A DNA stretch of 64,000 bases, taken from NCBI GenBank assembly GCA_963662965.1, contig OY759970.1, forward strand, positions 434,001-498,000, written 5' to 3'. Source of the DNA: DTWD01 sp963662965. Lineage in GTDB: Bacteria; Acidobacteriota; Vicinamibacteria; Vicinamibacterales; UBA8438. Numbering within the stretch: position 1 is the stretch's first letter; each line of letters starts with the position of its first letter. Position numbers and translations under genes: made by a program. This document shows positions 15,944 through 25,448 of this stretch, in pieces. Under the pieces are notes generated by a model that saw nothing but the letters and a program-made list of their open reading frames with translations, did no database searches and was not told the DNA's origin.

Positions 15944-16756
15944 TCATTCGTCTTCTGTTGCTCTTGGAGCTACTTCGGTTTCCACTTGGCTTTTGAGTAA
16001 ACCGCTGGCGATTCGTACGATGCCCAGGAAAAAGGTGAAGATGGTCGTGAGAAGTCCAAGGAATGAGATTAACGCCATATGACGGACGAGAAATGACGCG
16101 TCACCTCGATAAACTGCTGATCCAGGGAACCACTCTTCCCAGGGCAACAGCCATACTGAAAAAGAGAGAATCAGCCCTGTCAGCACCAGTGCCAACCGAA
16201 CCGGCGGCGTGAAGGTAACGGTGTTCCCTGCTGACGCAAGAATGAAGCCGACAAAGATCAAGAGCCCAGCCCCTATTAATCGGTGATGAAAACCACCAAA
16301 CGTGGTTTCGGCCTGGCTGATAATCATGCCCGCCAAATTTGCAGCCGCCTCCACTTGATCTCGGGAACGACCAGAAATTTCTAATTGCCGATTTATGTCG
16401 CGAAATCTGACGTTAATCGAACTAATCACGCCTAGTCGATTACGATATCCGTAGCTGACGGAGGTCGCGACAGGTGGAGCTGAACCCAACGTCTCCATCG
16501 AGATCGCCTCAGAAATCACTAGGGTGCTCTGTCCGTCGCTCAATGAGAGTGTTTGACTTACATAATCACTCTCGCCAGTGGTAGAACCTTGTCGCTCGGC
16601 AAAAACCTGTAATCGCTCCACCAGTTCTAGTAACTGCTCCTGGGAGAACCGCACGGGTCCGAATTCACGCTCAGTTGAAAACATCGCCTGCGCAGCACAC
16701 ACGCCACAACCACCCCAGAGAAATACGAAGCTATACAGAATCAACTTCCTGATCAT
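15944..16756 (-). CDS. Membrane protein with exported domain and three C-terminal helices
   Basis: The 270-aa product starts MIRKLILYSFVFLWGGCGVCAAQA, a signal peptide or anchor. A soluble segment of about 150 residues follows (FSTEREFGPVRFSQEQLLELVERL ... INRQLEISGRSRDQVEAAANLAGMI). Three or so hydrophobic helices come next (GAGLLIFVGFILASAG, LALVLTGLILSFSVWLL, ALISFLGLLTTIFTFFLGIV), then a short acidic cytosolic tail. The upstream Met-containing extension is rejected because it would bury the signal. I do not recognise a family. AT content is higher than in its neighbours, suggesting horizontal origin. Confidence 0.55.
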   Translation of the reverse strand: MIRKLILYSFVFLWGGCGVCAAQAMFSTEREFGPVRFSQEQLLELVERLQVFAERQGSTTGESDYVSQTLSLSDGQSTLVISEAISMETLGSAPPVATSVSYGYRNRLGVISSINVRFRDINRQLEISGRSRDQVEAAANLAGMIISQAETTFGGFHHRLIGAGLLIFVGFILASAGNTVTFTPPVRLALVLTGLILSFSVWLLPWEEWFPGSAVYRGDASFLVRHMALISFLGLLTTIFTFFLGIVRIASGLLKSQVETEVAPRATEDE

Positions 16757-16926
16757 GGAGTATTTGGGCTGTGTGAGATTTAGGAGATGTCCCGGTAGTT
16801 GTTGAAATTTAAAGAGCGGCTCATCTGGTCGCGCTATACGACTGGTGAGAAGGATGGCAATAGCCCGACAACACGGAGCCACTATATACCGAGAGTTTTA
16901 TACGGGTGTTTTTCCTTCCAAAGCCC

Positions 16927-17145
16927 CTATTTTCGGTTGTCTACGATGAAGTACATCGTGTCGTCGTCCTTCTCCGGGAGGCGGTCGTAGTCCTCCTGTG
17001 TAAGCGCGACCTGAAAGTTCGTCTTCATCACCTTGGCGCTTGGCGCGTGCCGCTTGATCTTACGGAGACGGCGCAGATCATTCGCCTTAACCACACCTTT
17101 GCCGAGGACCAGCGATAGGAGCCACTCTATGAACCAGACCACCAA
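16927..17145 (-). CDS. Small phage-like protein with TTG start
   Basis: The 72-aa product has a hydrophobic N-terminus (WFIEWLLSLVLGKGVV). Its C-terminus, VALTQEDYDRLPEKDDDTMYFIVD, resembles the short motif (LTqaEYDaLtekDpdTlYfI) of phage tail and baseplate proteins. The start codon is TTG at 17145, supported by GGAAGG about 8 nt upstream. It could be a stray phage gene or a small membrane-attached protein. Confidence 0.4.
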   Translation of the reverse strand: MVVWFIEWLLSLVLGKGVVKANDLRRLRKIKRHAPSAKVMKTNFQVALTQEDYDRLPEKDDDTMYFIVDNRK

Positions 17146-17254
17146 GGTCGCCCTTCCAAAAACATACCGTGACCGCGAACTAGCCTCCGCTCAGGAGGCG
17201 ACTACGGCTGGCTCAGGGCCGGCAACGCGAGCAACGCCGGGTGCACCGCTAGGC

Positions 17255-17995
17255 TTACTTGCCCTCTTGTGCCTGCGCCCGTGCCGGAACTACAAGGTCA
17301 GCGACGAACGGACCCATCGCATCGCCATCCAGACCGAACTCCTTGAAGACATACTGAGCCAGATGACCTGTGTAGAGCACCGGCGTTACTGCGACGTCGT
17401 CCCGCGCCTTCGATGAGTCCACAGAGACTCCCCATTCATCGTCTCCGCAAACCAGATGTTCGCCGATCGTCGTCCAGTTCGCATGGGACGAGACGAGCGA
17501 CTCGTAGCGGTAGGTCACATCATAACCAGTGACTCCTGCCGGACCATCGACCGGTTCTCGTTCGCGGAGTAGCTTAAGCATGCGGTCGTGCAGGTCAAAG
17601 TAGTTCAGTTTCGCGATCTTTCCAGTCCAGTCCTGTTGATAGTAGGCATCTTGTTCTCGTTCCAGTTCTCGTTCCAGCCGGAGCTCCCTGGATAGGATGC
17701 GCTTCCAGTGGATGTCGTCACCAGCGATGACTTGCAGAGCTTTGTCTCCATCCAAGAGAACGTAGAGCGAGACGACCCAGGTTTCCCAGTGCAGCCGAGT
17801 GAGGATGCCCGCTAGCGCTGGCATTCTTGCCTCGTCGAGTACAAGAATGCCCTTCAGCAACGCGCAGCACCGCATGAGTCCTGCCGCAGCGAATTGTTTC
17901 GCGAGCTGTGGCGGTCTCGTCCTGAATGCGTCTACATGCTCGTAGACGTGTGCAAGGATCCGATCGGCAGCCTCCTTTGCCTTCATAGGTTGCAT
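17255..17995 (-). CDS. DUF5677-like helical protein
   Basis: The 246-aa, mostly helical soluble protein has AAAGLMRCCALLKGILVLDEARMPALAGILTRLHWETWVVSLYVLLDG. This is the pattern of DUF5677-type proteins (long helices with an R-x-L-x-E/W segment), which are distantly HEPN-like and often found near defence or phage genes. It then has a central KIAKLNYFDLHDRMLKLLRE helix and a C-terminal segment with YRYESLVSSHANWTTIGEHL. No catalytic motif is certain. Upstream on the same strand is the IS5-interrupted gene 19099-19835, so the two may once have formed an operon. Confidence 0.45.
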   Translation of the reverse strand: MQPMKAKEAADRILAHVYEHVDAFRTRPPQLAKQFAAAGLMRCCALLKGILVLDEARMPALAGILTRLHWETWVVSLYVLLDGDKALQVIAGDDIHWKRILSRELRLERELEREQDAYYQQDWTGKIAKLNYFDLHDRMLKLLREREPVDGPAGVTGYDVTYRYESLVSSHANWTTIGEHLVCGDDEWGVSVDSSKARDDVAVTPVLYTGHLAQYVFKEFGLDGDAMGPFVADLVVPARAQAQEGK

Positions 17996-18017
17996 CTTAC
18001 GATGTCGGTTCGACGCG

Positions 18018-19098
18018 GCGTTGGTGCGCGGATGCGGGCAGGCCTACGCGCTTCAAACCGTCGAGCCCGTCACCTCCCGATGCGGTACGAGACGGGTCTG
18101 CCAAGCTCGGTCATCCGGTTCAGAACGTGACACGCGAGCACGGCCTCACGCCGTTGCCCCGATGAACTGCGTGCCCGAAGACAGTCGCCGACGATCGACG
18201 TGTACCGGAAGAACGCATTCTCCACGCGCGCGTGCTGATGGTCACCAGACGCCTTCGTCCACCGTCGCCGTCCGAGCGCCTTCACCCTCCTGATCGTCCG
18301 ATCGCGGGCACCTGATCGGGCGCCCCGTCGAGACAACGACGCGGTCTTGGTCGGCGGCACCACGACCCGCGCCCCTCGCGCACCGACCGCACCATAGAAC
18401 GCGAGCGTGTCGGAGGCCGGATCCGCCGTCACTCTGGTGAGGTGTCCATCCACCTCGTCGACCAGACTGATCCCCGTAATCGCGTCATCGGCCGTCGGCT
18501 CAGGCAGCGCGCAGGCCCCGATCACACGGGACCCGTCCACGCCGAGATGGAGCTTCCTCCAGCCGCGTCGCCCTCGGCCCCCATGTGTCGCCGCGGCCCA
18601 CTCACCTTCGCCGACGATGGACAGTCCGGTGCTGTCAACGATGAGGTGCAGGCTGGTGCCCGGGCGGGCGCGCCGAAGCGCGAGGGCGAGATGCTGACCG
18701 CGTCGCGAGCGCGTGGTGTGATCGGGGGCCGTGAGATCGACGCCCAGCATCCCGAAGATCGAGGTCAAGAAGCCCTCGGTCTGACGCAACGGTCAGTGGA
18801 AGATGAGACTGAGCGTTAGGGCGGTTTCGATGGCGAGATCGGAATACTGGAGTTGCCCGCTCCGCCTGCCGACGCCAGCCGCTGCCCACGTGGCGATCGC
18901 GTCAGGCGTGAGCCAGAGGGTGACGTCGCCTCGCCGCACGAGGGCTCGGTCGTACTCGGCCCAGTTCCCGACGCGATACGTTGTCGTGTACTTCGGATGC
19001 ACTCTCGACTTCACAGCGAGATCATGACCCGCCGGCGGTCGCGATGGTCAACATGCCGGCCACTGCTCGCCCACCGCGCTGAATCAGCGCACCAACGC
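18018..19098 (-). mobile_element. IS5-family element (type 1), copy 1
   Basis: The 1081-bp element has inverted ends GCGTTGGTGCGC and GCGCACCAACGC. A same-length copy lies at 36053-37133. Isolated ends of the family are at 4564-4670 and 24746-24856. Confidence 0.85.
18070..19014 (-). pseudogene. IS5-family transposase with in-frame TGA, copy 1
   Basis: The transposase frame starts MKSRVHPKYTTTYRVGNWAEY and ends RPVSYRIGR. One in-frame TGA at 18793-18795 (SLIFH, stop, PLRQTEGFLTSIF) splits it. First Asp motif: LHLIVDSTGLSIVGEG; second: RVTADPASDTLAFYGAVGARG. The related intact stretch at 27846 reads HHLPLRQ, so the stop replaces a leucine. Downstream codons are well preserved. The copy at 36053 has the same TGA. 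Confidence 0.8.
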
Positions 19099-19835
19099 CC
19101 CGGTTCGGCCTCGGTGATGCAGCTGTAGGGGCTCTCCACGTACAGCATCGGCCCGTGTAGCACCATCTGGCCCCGGCGCGGCTCCTCCACGGTCCTGAAT
19201 CCGTTGAACACCGCCCGCGCCGGCTTCGCCTGCCCGCGAGCACCGATGTGTTCGCACACGCCAAGCCCCAGACCTTGGGCGAACTGGGTCGGACGATAGA
19301 TGGGCGTGAAACTGGTATAGCGGTCTGGCAACGACCTCCTCCACGCCTCCTCTTCGTCCTTCGTAGGCCGCATCGACGTGCAATAGATCAGGCAGTCCCT
19401 CCCGAAGGTCACCGCAGCCGCGCTGGTGTTCGACCGCTTACTCTTATCGCTACCGCTCACCGACATCTTCGTACGGCCGAGTTGTAGCGCCGCGTTTAGG
19501 GCCGACACCCTCTCACCCACTAGTTCCGGCTCCTTGCTCGGCACGTCAACGCTTTCGCTGGCCGAGGTTCGAGCGCGCCCTTCCTGTTCGTCCTGTATCA
19601 ACACCTCGCCGCCCGTGTGCCGGAACACCTTCGGGAGCGACAGGCGGATCGTGGACGCAGTCGCGAGGTCGTACTGCGGCTCCGTCGCCTTGACAAGGCA
19701 CAAGCCCTTTGTCTCGACCTCCCCCGACAGATCCACGTACACCGTATGAACATTGTTCCCTTGCGGTGTCAGCAACGAGCCCCCGGAAGCGATCCTGGCC
19801 TGTGGAAACACCGATTGCCGTTGCTCTGTTGCCAA
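19099..19835 (-). pseudogene. Unknown protein, 3'-truncated by IS5
   Basis: About 245 residues remain (MATEQRQSVFPQARIASGG ... GPMLYVESPYSCITEAEPG) before the IS5 end. The protein looks soluble, has no signal peptide, and includes VTFGRDCLIYCTSMRPTKDEEEAWRRSLPDRYTSF and PTQFAQGLGLGVCEHIGA. I do not recognise it. If the insertion was simple, only a few C-terminal codons are lost and the DUF5677-like gene would follow directly. Confidence 0.45.
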
Positions 19836-20119
19836 TCCCGTCCTGTCCCTTCTCTATGCAGGCCGTGCTTCAAATGAGGGTCCGCCCTCCAGAAACCCGA
19901 CTATAACCAACGGCGCCGCCACCTGAGGCGTCGTCGACGGCATCGCGATGATGATCCACATTGACATGCCCGGTTTCTTCGGACCACTGATTACTGGAGA
20001 ATGACGCCCGTGCTGTCCAAGAACCCGATCGACGCCGTCCGACGGGCTGATTCTACGCTGGACGCTCGCCGGGTCGCGACGTTCGTGCCCGCCGAGAGCC
20101 TCTGCTCGGCTCGCCCCGT

Positions 20120-20529
20120 ATGTCGCCTTGTCCCCACGTGTTGCAGTGCCTCGTCGTGGCCATCGCGGGCTAGATCAACCAGCAGCCGCGTGACGTCATG
20201 GACTCTCTCCAGGAAGAGAATCGCGTCCTCCGAGAGCAGCTCGGTCCTGGCCGTCTCCGGTTCACCGACGCCCAGCGCCGGCGCCGGGCCGCACAGGCCA
20301 CGCGCCTCGGGCGACGGGGACGCCGTGACCGGCACACCCTGGTCACGCCCGATACCCTCCTCCGCTGGCATCGACAGCTGATCGCGAGGACATACGACGG
20401 CCGCGGCCGTCGCGGACCGGGCCGCCCACGGGGCATGGACACGATCCGCCGGCTCATCGTCCGGATGGCCCCCGAGCACCGCGAGTGGGGCGACACCCGT
20501 ATTCGGGGTGCCCTCGGCAACCTCGGTCA
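20120..20529 (+). pseudogene. Integrase-core (rve) transposase, N-terminal fragment with internal stop
   Basis: The frame reads MSPCPHVLQCLVVAIAG, TAG, then INQQPRDVMDSLQEENRVLREQLG and VTPDTLLRWHRQLIARTYDGRG, matching the N-terminal half of the transposase at 29938-31008. It is cut by IS6 copy 5 before the catalytic domain. The stretch 19836-20119 upstream shows no gene I can name. Confidence 0.65.
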
Positions 20530-21321
20530 GGCACTGTCAACTTAACGAGTCCGGGCCAGAATGAGGCGAGTTGATCCCAGGATCAGGCTGCCGTCACCTG
20601 GGCCCACACGGTGAACGACCGTGCTCGCAACATCCGATGATGAGCCGCCCTGAGTAGGTGTCGACCCACGCGAAAGAGATTCTGAATGACACCGTGGACG
20701 TGCAAGAACCGCTGCGCGTGGTCGGATGACGTGAAGCCTCGCATCTGACGTTCGCGTTGTCGCGTGGGTTGATGCGAGACTTCGGCGCGATTGTTCGCGT
20801 ATCGCCTCGTGTCATGGGTGACCAGCGGCATGAGGTCCCGATGGGCGACACGGTAGCTGCCCAGCTTGTCGGTCACGAGCCGCACGGGTTCCTGTCGCTG
20901 ACTCTTCAACAGTCGGCGAAAGAATCTCCGCGCTGCACGCCCGTCCCGACGGGGTTGTACGAGGATGTCGATCAGGTCACCGTCTTGATCCACCGCGCGC
21001 CAGAGATACTGGCGCTGACCGTTGATCGTCACGAAGACTTCGTCCAAGAACCACGTATCTCCGAGTCGACCCTGTCGTCGCTTCAACTGCCGAGCGTAGT
21101 CGGGGCCGAACTTCCCGCACCACTGGCGAACGGTTTCGTAGGACACGATGATTCCTCGTTCGGCCAGCAAATCCTCAACATCCCGGAAGCTCATGCAGTA
21201 TCTGTGGTAGAGCCAGACGGCATGGCTGATGATTTCGGGCGGAAAGCGATGCCGATGGTAGCGGGGCCGGCGAGTGTTCATCCCGGCATTGTGCCGGGCG
21301 GAGAGTTAACCTGACAATGCC
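20530..21321 (-). mobile_element. IS6-family element A, copy 5
   Basis: This 792-bp element has intact ends and non-matching flanks. It joins an rve transposase fragment on the left to a membrane-protein gene on the right. Confidence 0.88.
20583..21281 (-). CDS. IS6-family transposase (element A, copy 5)
   Basis: The 232-aa protein is the same as copies 1-3, with one silent change near 21047. The catalytic residues are intact. Confidence 0.9.
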   Translation of the reverse strand: MNTRRPRYHRHRFPPEIISHAVWLYHRYCMSFRDVEDLLAERGIIVSYETVRQWCGKFGPDYARQLKRRQGRLGDTWFLDEVFVTINGQRQYLWRAVDQDGDLIDILVQPRRDGRAARRFFRRLLKSQRQEPVRLVTDKLGSYRVAHRDLMPLVTHDTRRYANNRAEVSHQPTRQRERQMRGFTSSDHAQRFLHVHGVIQNLFRVGRHLLRAAHHRMLRARSFTVWAQVTAA

Positions 21322-21325
21322 CTCC

Positions 21326-21704
21326 ATGACCAGCTTCCAGATGTTGGTGACGGTGCTCGCGGTGATGCACGCGCTCTTCGCCGGCTTCACGGCCCTGGTG
21401 GGCGCATTCGCGAACGGTGGAGACGTCTGGCAACGGCTGCTGGTGGTCCTGCTGCATCCGCTTGGCGCCGCGGGCGTGCTGGTGCTCGTGTTGCGGCCTC
21501 GCCTCGCCACGACGACGATCCTCGCCCTCGTGGCACTCCTGACGGCGAACGTGGTCGCCGACCTGGACCTTGCGCAACTGATGGTCGCGGGCCGCGTGCG
21601 GGGCGATTGGGAGCTGGCGCTGGCCTTCTCTGTGGTTCCTTCCGGTCATCGGAGTGGTCTACGCGCTGGCGCTGCTGCGCACGGCCCGCGGAACGGCCGG
21701 GTAA
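21326..21704 (+). pseudogene. Four-helix membrane protein, frameshifted
   Basis: The frame MTSFQMLVTVLAVMHALFAG encodes three hydrophobic helices and VVADLDLAQLMVAGRVRGDWELALAF. The fourth helix (FLPVIGVVYALALLRTARGTAG, stop at 21702-21704) is in another frame, so a one-base indel lies near 21635. The start lies 5 bp from the IS6 end, so the true N-terminus could have been longer. The function is unknown. Either the gene is broken or there is a base error. Confidence 0.45.
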
Positions 21705-21754
21705 GGCGCTGTCCGGAACTGGAGACGCGCTGGAGCCGTGGGCGCCCGCCGTGC

Positions 21755-21950
21755 TCACAGTCAAGTTGATGAGAGGCGGGCGTGACGATCCCTCGATGGC
21801 TCGGTATCCCTCGTCGTTCAGCAGGCACACGTCACCGCATCCCATGCGGCGAAGGCCCGCATCCGAAGCAAGCGGTGGTGCAGTTTTCGGGACGTCGAGG
21901 ACCTCCTCGCCGAGCGCGGCCGCGCGTACCTGCTGTCGATCCGCTGAGCG
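21755..21950 (+). mobile_element. Degenerate IS6-type remnant
   Basis: The remnant starts with a terminal-repeat-like GTCAAGTTGATGAGA and then reads, with frame changes, a weakened IS6 N-terminus: ISHA-like HAAKARIR and CSFRDVEDLLAERG. It ends abruptly at the HigA fragment and is older than the near-identical A copies. Confidence 0.5.
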
Positions 21951-21954
21951 GGGG

Positions 21955-22149
21955 CGCCGGTGCGACGTCAAAGTGGTTAACCGACTCGTGAACGGTCGGA
22001 CTTCCGTAAGCGCGCCGATGGCGCTGAAGCTCGGGGCGACGTTCGGAACGACACCCGACTTCTGGCTCAATGCGCAGAAGGCCGTGGACATCTATCGAGC
22101 CTTGCACGACGGTTTAGATCTGCCTCGACCGATCGTGCAAGCGAGCTAA
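21955..22149 (+). pseudogene. HigA-type antitoxin, C-terminal fragment
   Basis: The frame includes VNRLVNGRTSVSAPMALKLGATFGTTPDFWLNAQKAVDIYRA, the second half of an XRE-type HTH and the downstream helix typical of HigA/VapI antidotes. The N-terminal helices and any HigB toxin gene are absent, replaced by the IS6 remnant. The isolated C-terminal piece would not form an HTH dimer. Confidence 0.65.
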
Positions 22150-22289
22150 CACACTACGGCGTCCGACCCCGGCTGCGTCGCGCGTCCCCGACGGATGTAT
22201 GCTAGCTGGGACTTGGAAGAGGGCACGCATGGTCGCCCACTATAGCGAATGGGCCAGCGCCGAACGCGAGGCCGTCTCAGTCTTGAGTT

Positions 22290-23183
22290 ATGACTACTAA
22301 CTGGATTGTGATCCTCGGTAAAGCTGAAGTTGCTGATGGGACTGTGACCTACATCCCGTCGCCGATCACAGAAGGCCCTAATATTGGTCAAAACGCTGCA
22401 ACCCTCCTTCGCTCGAATATGGACTTCGAGAGCGGGGAGGTGACATATGAGGCGCACCTCAACGAACCAACCTCGAAATGCCAAGTTGGCCTCAAGAGTG
22501 AAGAGGATGGCCAGTTGTTCGCTGGCCTAAATGTTGGTACTGCCGGCTACGGCCTCTCACTACTCCGAAACAATAAGTGGGAGATTCTTAATGGTGCTGG
22601 CTCGGGCAATTCAGTGCCTACAGAGGAATGGATTTCAGTAAAACTACGGGTGCTAGGTTCTCAGATCGATCTCTTTGTCAACGAAGTGAAAGTATGTTCA
22701 ACACTGCAGAACATTTCTAAGGGCCAGGTCGAGCTCATGCTGCTAGGCTCACAAGAAATCAAAGTCCGCAACATCAAGGCCACAGCAAGCACGCCTAAGG
22801 CTTTCGTGGTGATGCAATTCACCGACACGTTCAATGCCTTATACACAGACGTGATCAAACCCACGTGTAAGAAGTTCGGTTTGGAAGCCATCCGTGCTGA
22901 TGACATCTACAAGTGCGATCTAATGATCAACGACATCGCTCGATCGATTGAGGAAGCTTCGGTCATCATCGCTGATGTTACGACCGACAATCCAAACGTG
23001 TTCTATGAGGTGGGTTATGCGCATGGAATCAAGAAAGCAACGATCCTCTTGAGCGATAGGACACGCGAGAAACTGCCATTCGACGTCTCGGGATTCAGAA
23101 CGCTCTTCTACGACAACACCATAGGTGGGAAGAATGACGTCGAGGCACGGTTGACGACACACCTGAAAAACATTACCGCCTAG
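22290..23183 (+). CDS. Lectin-like fold fused to TIR/deoxyribosyltransferase-like domain
   Basis: The 297-aa protein has two parts. Residues 1-165 are a beta-rich LamG/concanavalin-like region (FESGEVTYEAHLNEP, CQVGLKSEEDGQLFAGL, ISVKLRVLGSQIDLFVNEVKV). Residues 169-297 form a Rossmann-like domain: KAFVVMQFTDTFNALYTDVIK, IRADDI, SIEEASVIIADVTTDNPNVFYEVGYAHG. Asp229 and Glu240 match the catalytic acidic pattern of nucleoside 2-deoxyribosyltransferases and of TIR-like NAD-cleaving effectors. Such C-terminal domains often serve as toxic effectors in anti-phage systems, with the other domain sensing a ligand. That role is inference. AT content is higher than in its neighbours. A HEPN-like gene lies 660 bp downstream. 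Confidence 0.6.
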   Translation: MTTNWIVILGKAEVADGTVTYIPSPITEGPNIGQNAATLLRSNMDFESGEVTYEAHLNEPTSKCQVGLKSEEDGQLFAGLNVGTAGYGLSLLRNNKWEILNGAGSGNSVPTEEWISVKLRVLGSQIDLFVNEVKVCSTLQNISKGQVELMLLGSQEIKVRNIKATASTPKAFVVMQFTDTFNALYTDVIKPTCKKFGLEAIRADDIYKCDLMINDIARSIEEASVIIADVTTDNPNVFYEVGYAHGIKKATILLSDRTREKLPFDVSGFRTLFYDNTIGGKNDVEARLTTHLKNITA

Positions 23184-23600
23184 CAGCCCGTGGCTAAACG
23201 GCCTCTTCTGATGCATTGACGGGAAGAAGCTCAAACCGATGATGCGGCGTGAACGGGGACGAGTCCTCGGCCGCAGGCGCACTGAGGTCGGGCCAGAGGC
23301 CGAGGACGCGCGCCCACACCGCAACAACGAGGACCGAGACCGCCGTCAAGTGTCCCTGCAGGCTGCGGGGCGTGCCGACGCCACACAGGGTGCGCATGAA
23401 GAGGCCCAAGTTGAACCCGCCGACGTGGATGCACAACCGTTTCAGGATATTCGCGTGCCCCCGCAGATGCGTGCGGCGCATCCCACCGGTGTCGTAGAGA
23501 TGCGCGTTCGGGCGTTCCAGTCGCTCACTCCGGCGCCGTTGCAGGGCACGCCCACGCGCGCCTCGAATCCGTCGGCGGTTGGCGTACACCGCGCGCCCAG
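23181..23600 (-). pseudogene. IS1182-family transposase C-terminal fragment and end
   Basis: The minus strand reads YANRRRIRGARGRALQRRRS, HLYDTGGMRRTHLRGHANILKRLCIHVGGFNLGLFMR and stops at 23194. This is the conserved tail of IS1182-type (DUF772) transposases. The outer end (CTAGCAGCCCGTGG...) overlaps the end of the preceding gene at 23181-23209. The DDE domain is absent. Confidence 0.7.
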
Positions 23601-23843
23601 ACCTGTTCTTCGCATCGAGGCCTCGCGGCGCTGCCCCGGGGTCCGCACCTCAGGCTGGACCGGGAAGTCCGCGAGCGGCCCGAGCGAAACCAGATCCCGC
23701 CCCGGAGAATTATGTGTTCTCCTAGGCTATGGCCGAGTAGGTGACACAGACTGGAGGCTCCACTGCGCGAAACTCCTTACTACTCCGTTAGGGCCGGAAG
23801 GCACCCGACTGCCGGGAGACTGGATCTGGACGGCCTGAAGGAA

Positions 23844-24629
23844 TTGGTCCTCGCCGCGTACCTAGAACTACGTCGGCAAGGCTACTTTCAGGAGGTCCTC
23901 GGGACTGATTGCGTCGACGGGGACTTCCCAGGGTCTGCAGGCGAAGATGTCGCCGCGTTTTTCTTTCGGAGTTTAAGGAAGCGCGACCTGTGGCCGATAG
24001 AGGAGCGCATTGCCACCTACTTAGAGGACGATCTCTTCGATGTTGTCGAACTGCTGCACGATTGCGCCTCTAAGGGCGTCGACGGGAATTTCCACTCCTA
24101 CGCGCAGTGCGGAATGCACTATGAGACGTTTGAGCAGAAGGCCGGCCGGAATGACTATCGCGTCGCTATGAATCCAATTCTGGGAGAGTACAGCCCCGGC
24201 TACCGATTGACCTCACGCGGTGAGGTCGTCACGTTGGGACCGAAAGTCCTGCGAGACTTGGAACATGCTCCCAGCCCGCCCGGCGATCCTTCGAGCGTCC
24301 AGGCACGGGTGAATGCTGCCGTTGATAAGTTCCGACGTAGAGGAGCTACCGCGAACGAGCGGCGCGACTCGATTCGTGACCTCGCCGACGTCCTGGAGTA
24401 TCTGCGGCCACAAATAAAGGAAGTGCTGGCTTCGAAGGATGAGGCAGATCTGTTCGAACTGGCAAACAGATTCGGTATCCGTCACCACAACCAGGCACAG
24501 CGGACGAAGTACGACCTGGCGATTTGGTACAGTTGGATGTTCTATTACTATCTAGCCTCAATTCACGCTACCACTAGGCTCATTGAACGGAAGCAAGAGG
24601 CCCCAAAGAGCGTCTCCAAGAATCCATGA
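23844..24629 (+). CDS. Unknown protein with HEPN-like C-terminal segment
   Basis: The 261-aa product's N-terminal half is not recognised (LAAYLELRRQGYFQEVLGTDCVDGDFPG ... FHSYAQCGMHYETF). The C-terminal half is helical: VNAAVDKFRRRGATANERRDSI, LADVLEYLRPQIKEVL, LFELANRFGIRHHN and WYSWMFYYYLASIHATTRL. Arg209 and His214 in NRFGIRHHN form an R-x4-H motif of the kind that marks HEPN RNase domains. HEPN proteins are common toxic effectors. The frame is open for some codons upstream (LDLDGLKEL) and the true start is uncertain; no clear ribosome site is seen. The HEPN call is tentative. Confidence 0.45.
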   Translation: MVLAAYLELRRQGYFQEVLGTDCVDGDFPGSAGEDVAAFFFRSLRKRDLWPIEERIATYLEDDLFDVVELLHDCASKGVDGNFHSYAQCGMHYETFEQKAGRNDYRVAMNPILGEYSPGYRLTSRGEVVTLGPKVLRDLEHAPSPPGDPSSVQARVNAAVDKFRRRGATANERRDSIRDLADVLEYLRPQIKEVLASKDEADLFELANRFGIRHHNQAQRTKYDLAIWYSWMFYYYLASIHATTRLIERKQEAPKSVSKNP

Positions 24630-24745
24630 CGCGGAACTGGAGCGCCATGGAGAGGGCCGACGGTCTCGGCGGTGCAGTCCAAGGCGTCAGCTGAGCGCAC
24701 TGGAAGTTTCTGCAATACCTTCGCATTAAGACAGCCGTCTTCGGG

Positions 24746-24856
24746 GCGTTGGTGCGCGGATGCGGGCAGGCCTACGCGCTTCAAACCGGCGAGCCCGTCA
24801 CCTACCGATGCGGTACGAGACGGGTCTGCCAAGCTCGGTCATCCGGTTCAGAACGT
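24746..24856 (-). mobile_element. IS5-type (type 1) end fragment
   Basis: This 111-bp piece runs from the terminal repeat GCGTTGGTGCGC through the transposase C-terminus. It is nearly identical to 18018-18128 and is cut exactly where the family II MITE begins. Confidence 0.7.
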
Positions 24857-25022
24857 GGTGCTTCCGCCATCAACTGTTGCTACCCCGCCCTTATCTCGTT
24901 CTAACCAAACCGCTTAGACTAGATATTCAGTGCCAGAGAGGTGCCAGCGTCAAAATCGGCTGGAAGTATCTGGATGATTAGGGCTTAAGCTCTCTTCACC
25001 AACACTTGATGACGGAAGCACC
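24857..25022. mobile_element. MITE family II, copy 1 (166 bp)
   Basis: The ends are GGTGCTTCCGCCATCAA and its near-complement, finishing GACGGAAGCACC. There is no coding capacity. The element recurs in inverted orientation at 48079-48244 with only a few differences. No transposase here has matching ends. Confidence 0.7.
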
Positions 25023-25025
25023 ATT

Positions 25026-25448
25026 TGACCGACCCGGTCGATGGCTGTTTGCGCAGGGCGCGCCATCTGATTCACGACCGCGATCCCCTCTCTACGCGGG
25101 TCTTTGGCGAGATCCTGGAGAGCGCCGGTGTTCAGCCGATTCGGCTGCCGCCGAAGAGTCCCAATCTCAACGCCTATGCCGAGCGGTTCGTCAGGTCGAT
25201 CAAAGAGGAGTGTCTCACACGCGTGGTCCCGCTCGGCGAGGGGCATCTGCGTCGTCTCGTCTACGAGTACATAGAACACTACCATCGCGAGAGAAACCAC
25301 CAGGGACTCGACAACCAGCTCCTGCAACGACCACCACCTCCGCGAAGGCCGGACGCCGACGTTCGGCGGCGGGTACGCCTCGGAGGATTACTCAGTTTCT
25401 ACAATCGAGAGGCCGCATGAGGGGTCGACCGATTAAACGCACCTTACG
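25026..25448 (+). pseudogene. Integrase-core (rve) transposase C-terminal fragment
   Basis: From TDPVDGCLRRARHLIHDRDPL to GGLLSFYNREAA it repeats the C-terminal third of the transposase at 29938, including the second Asp (HDRD) and Glu (RSIKEE). It keeps the right end GCACCTTACG. The first two thirds were lost where the family II MITE abuts. Confidence 0.75.
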
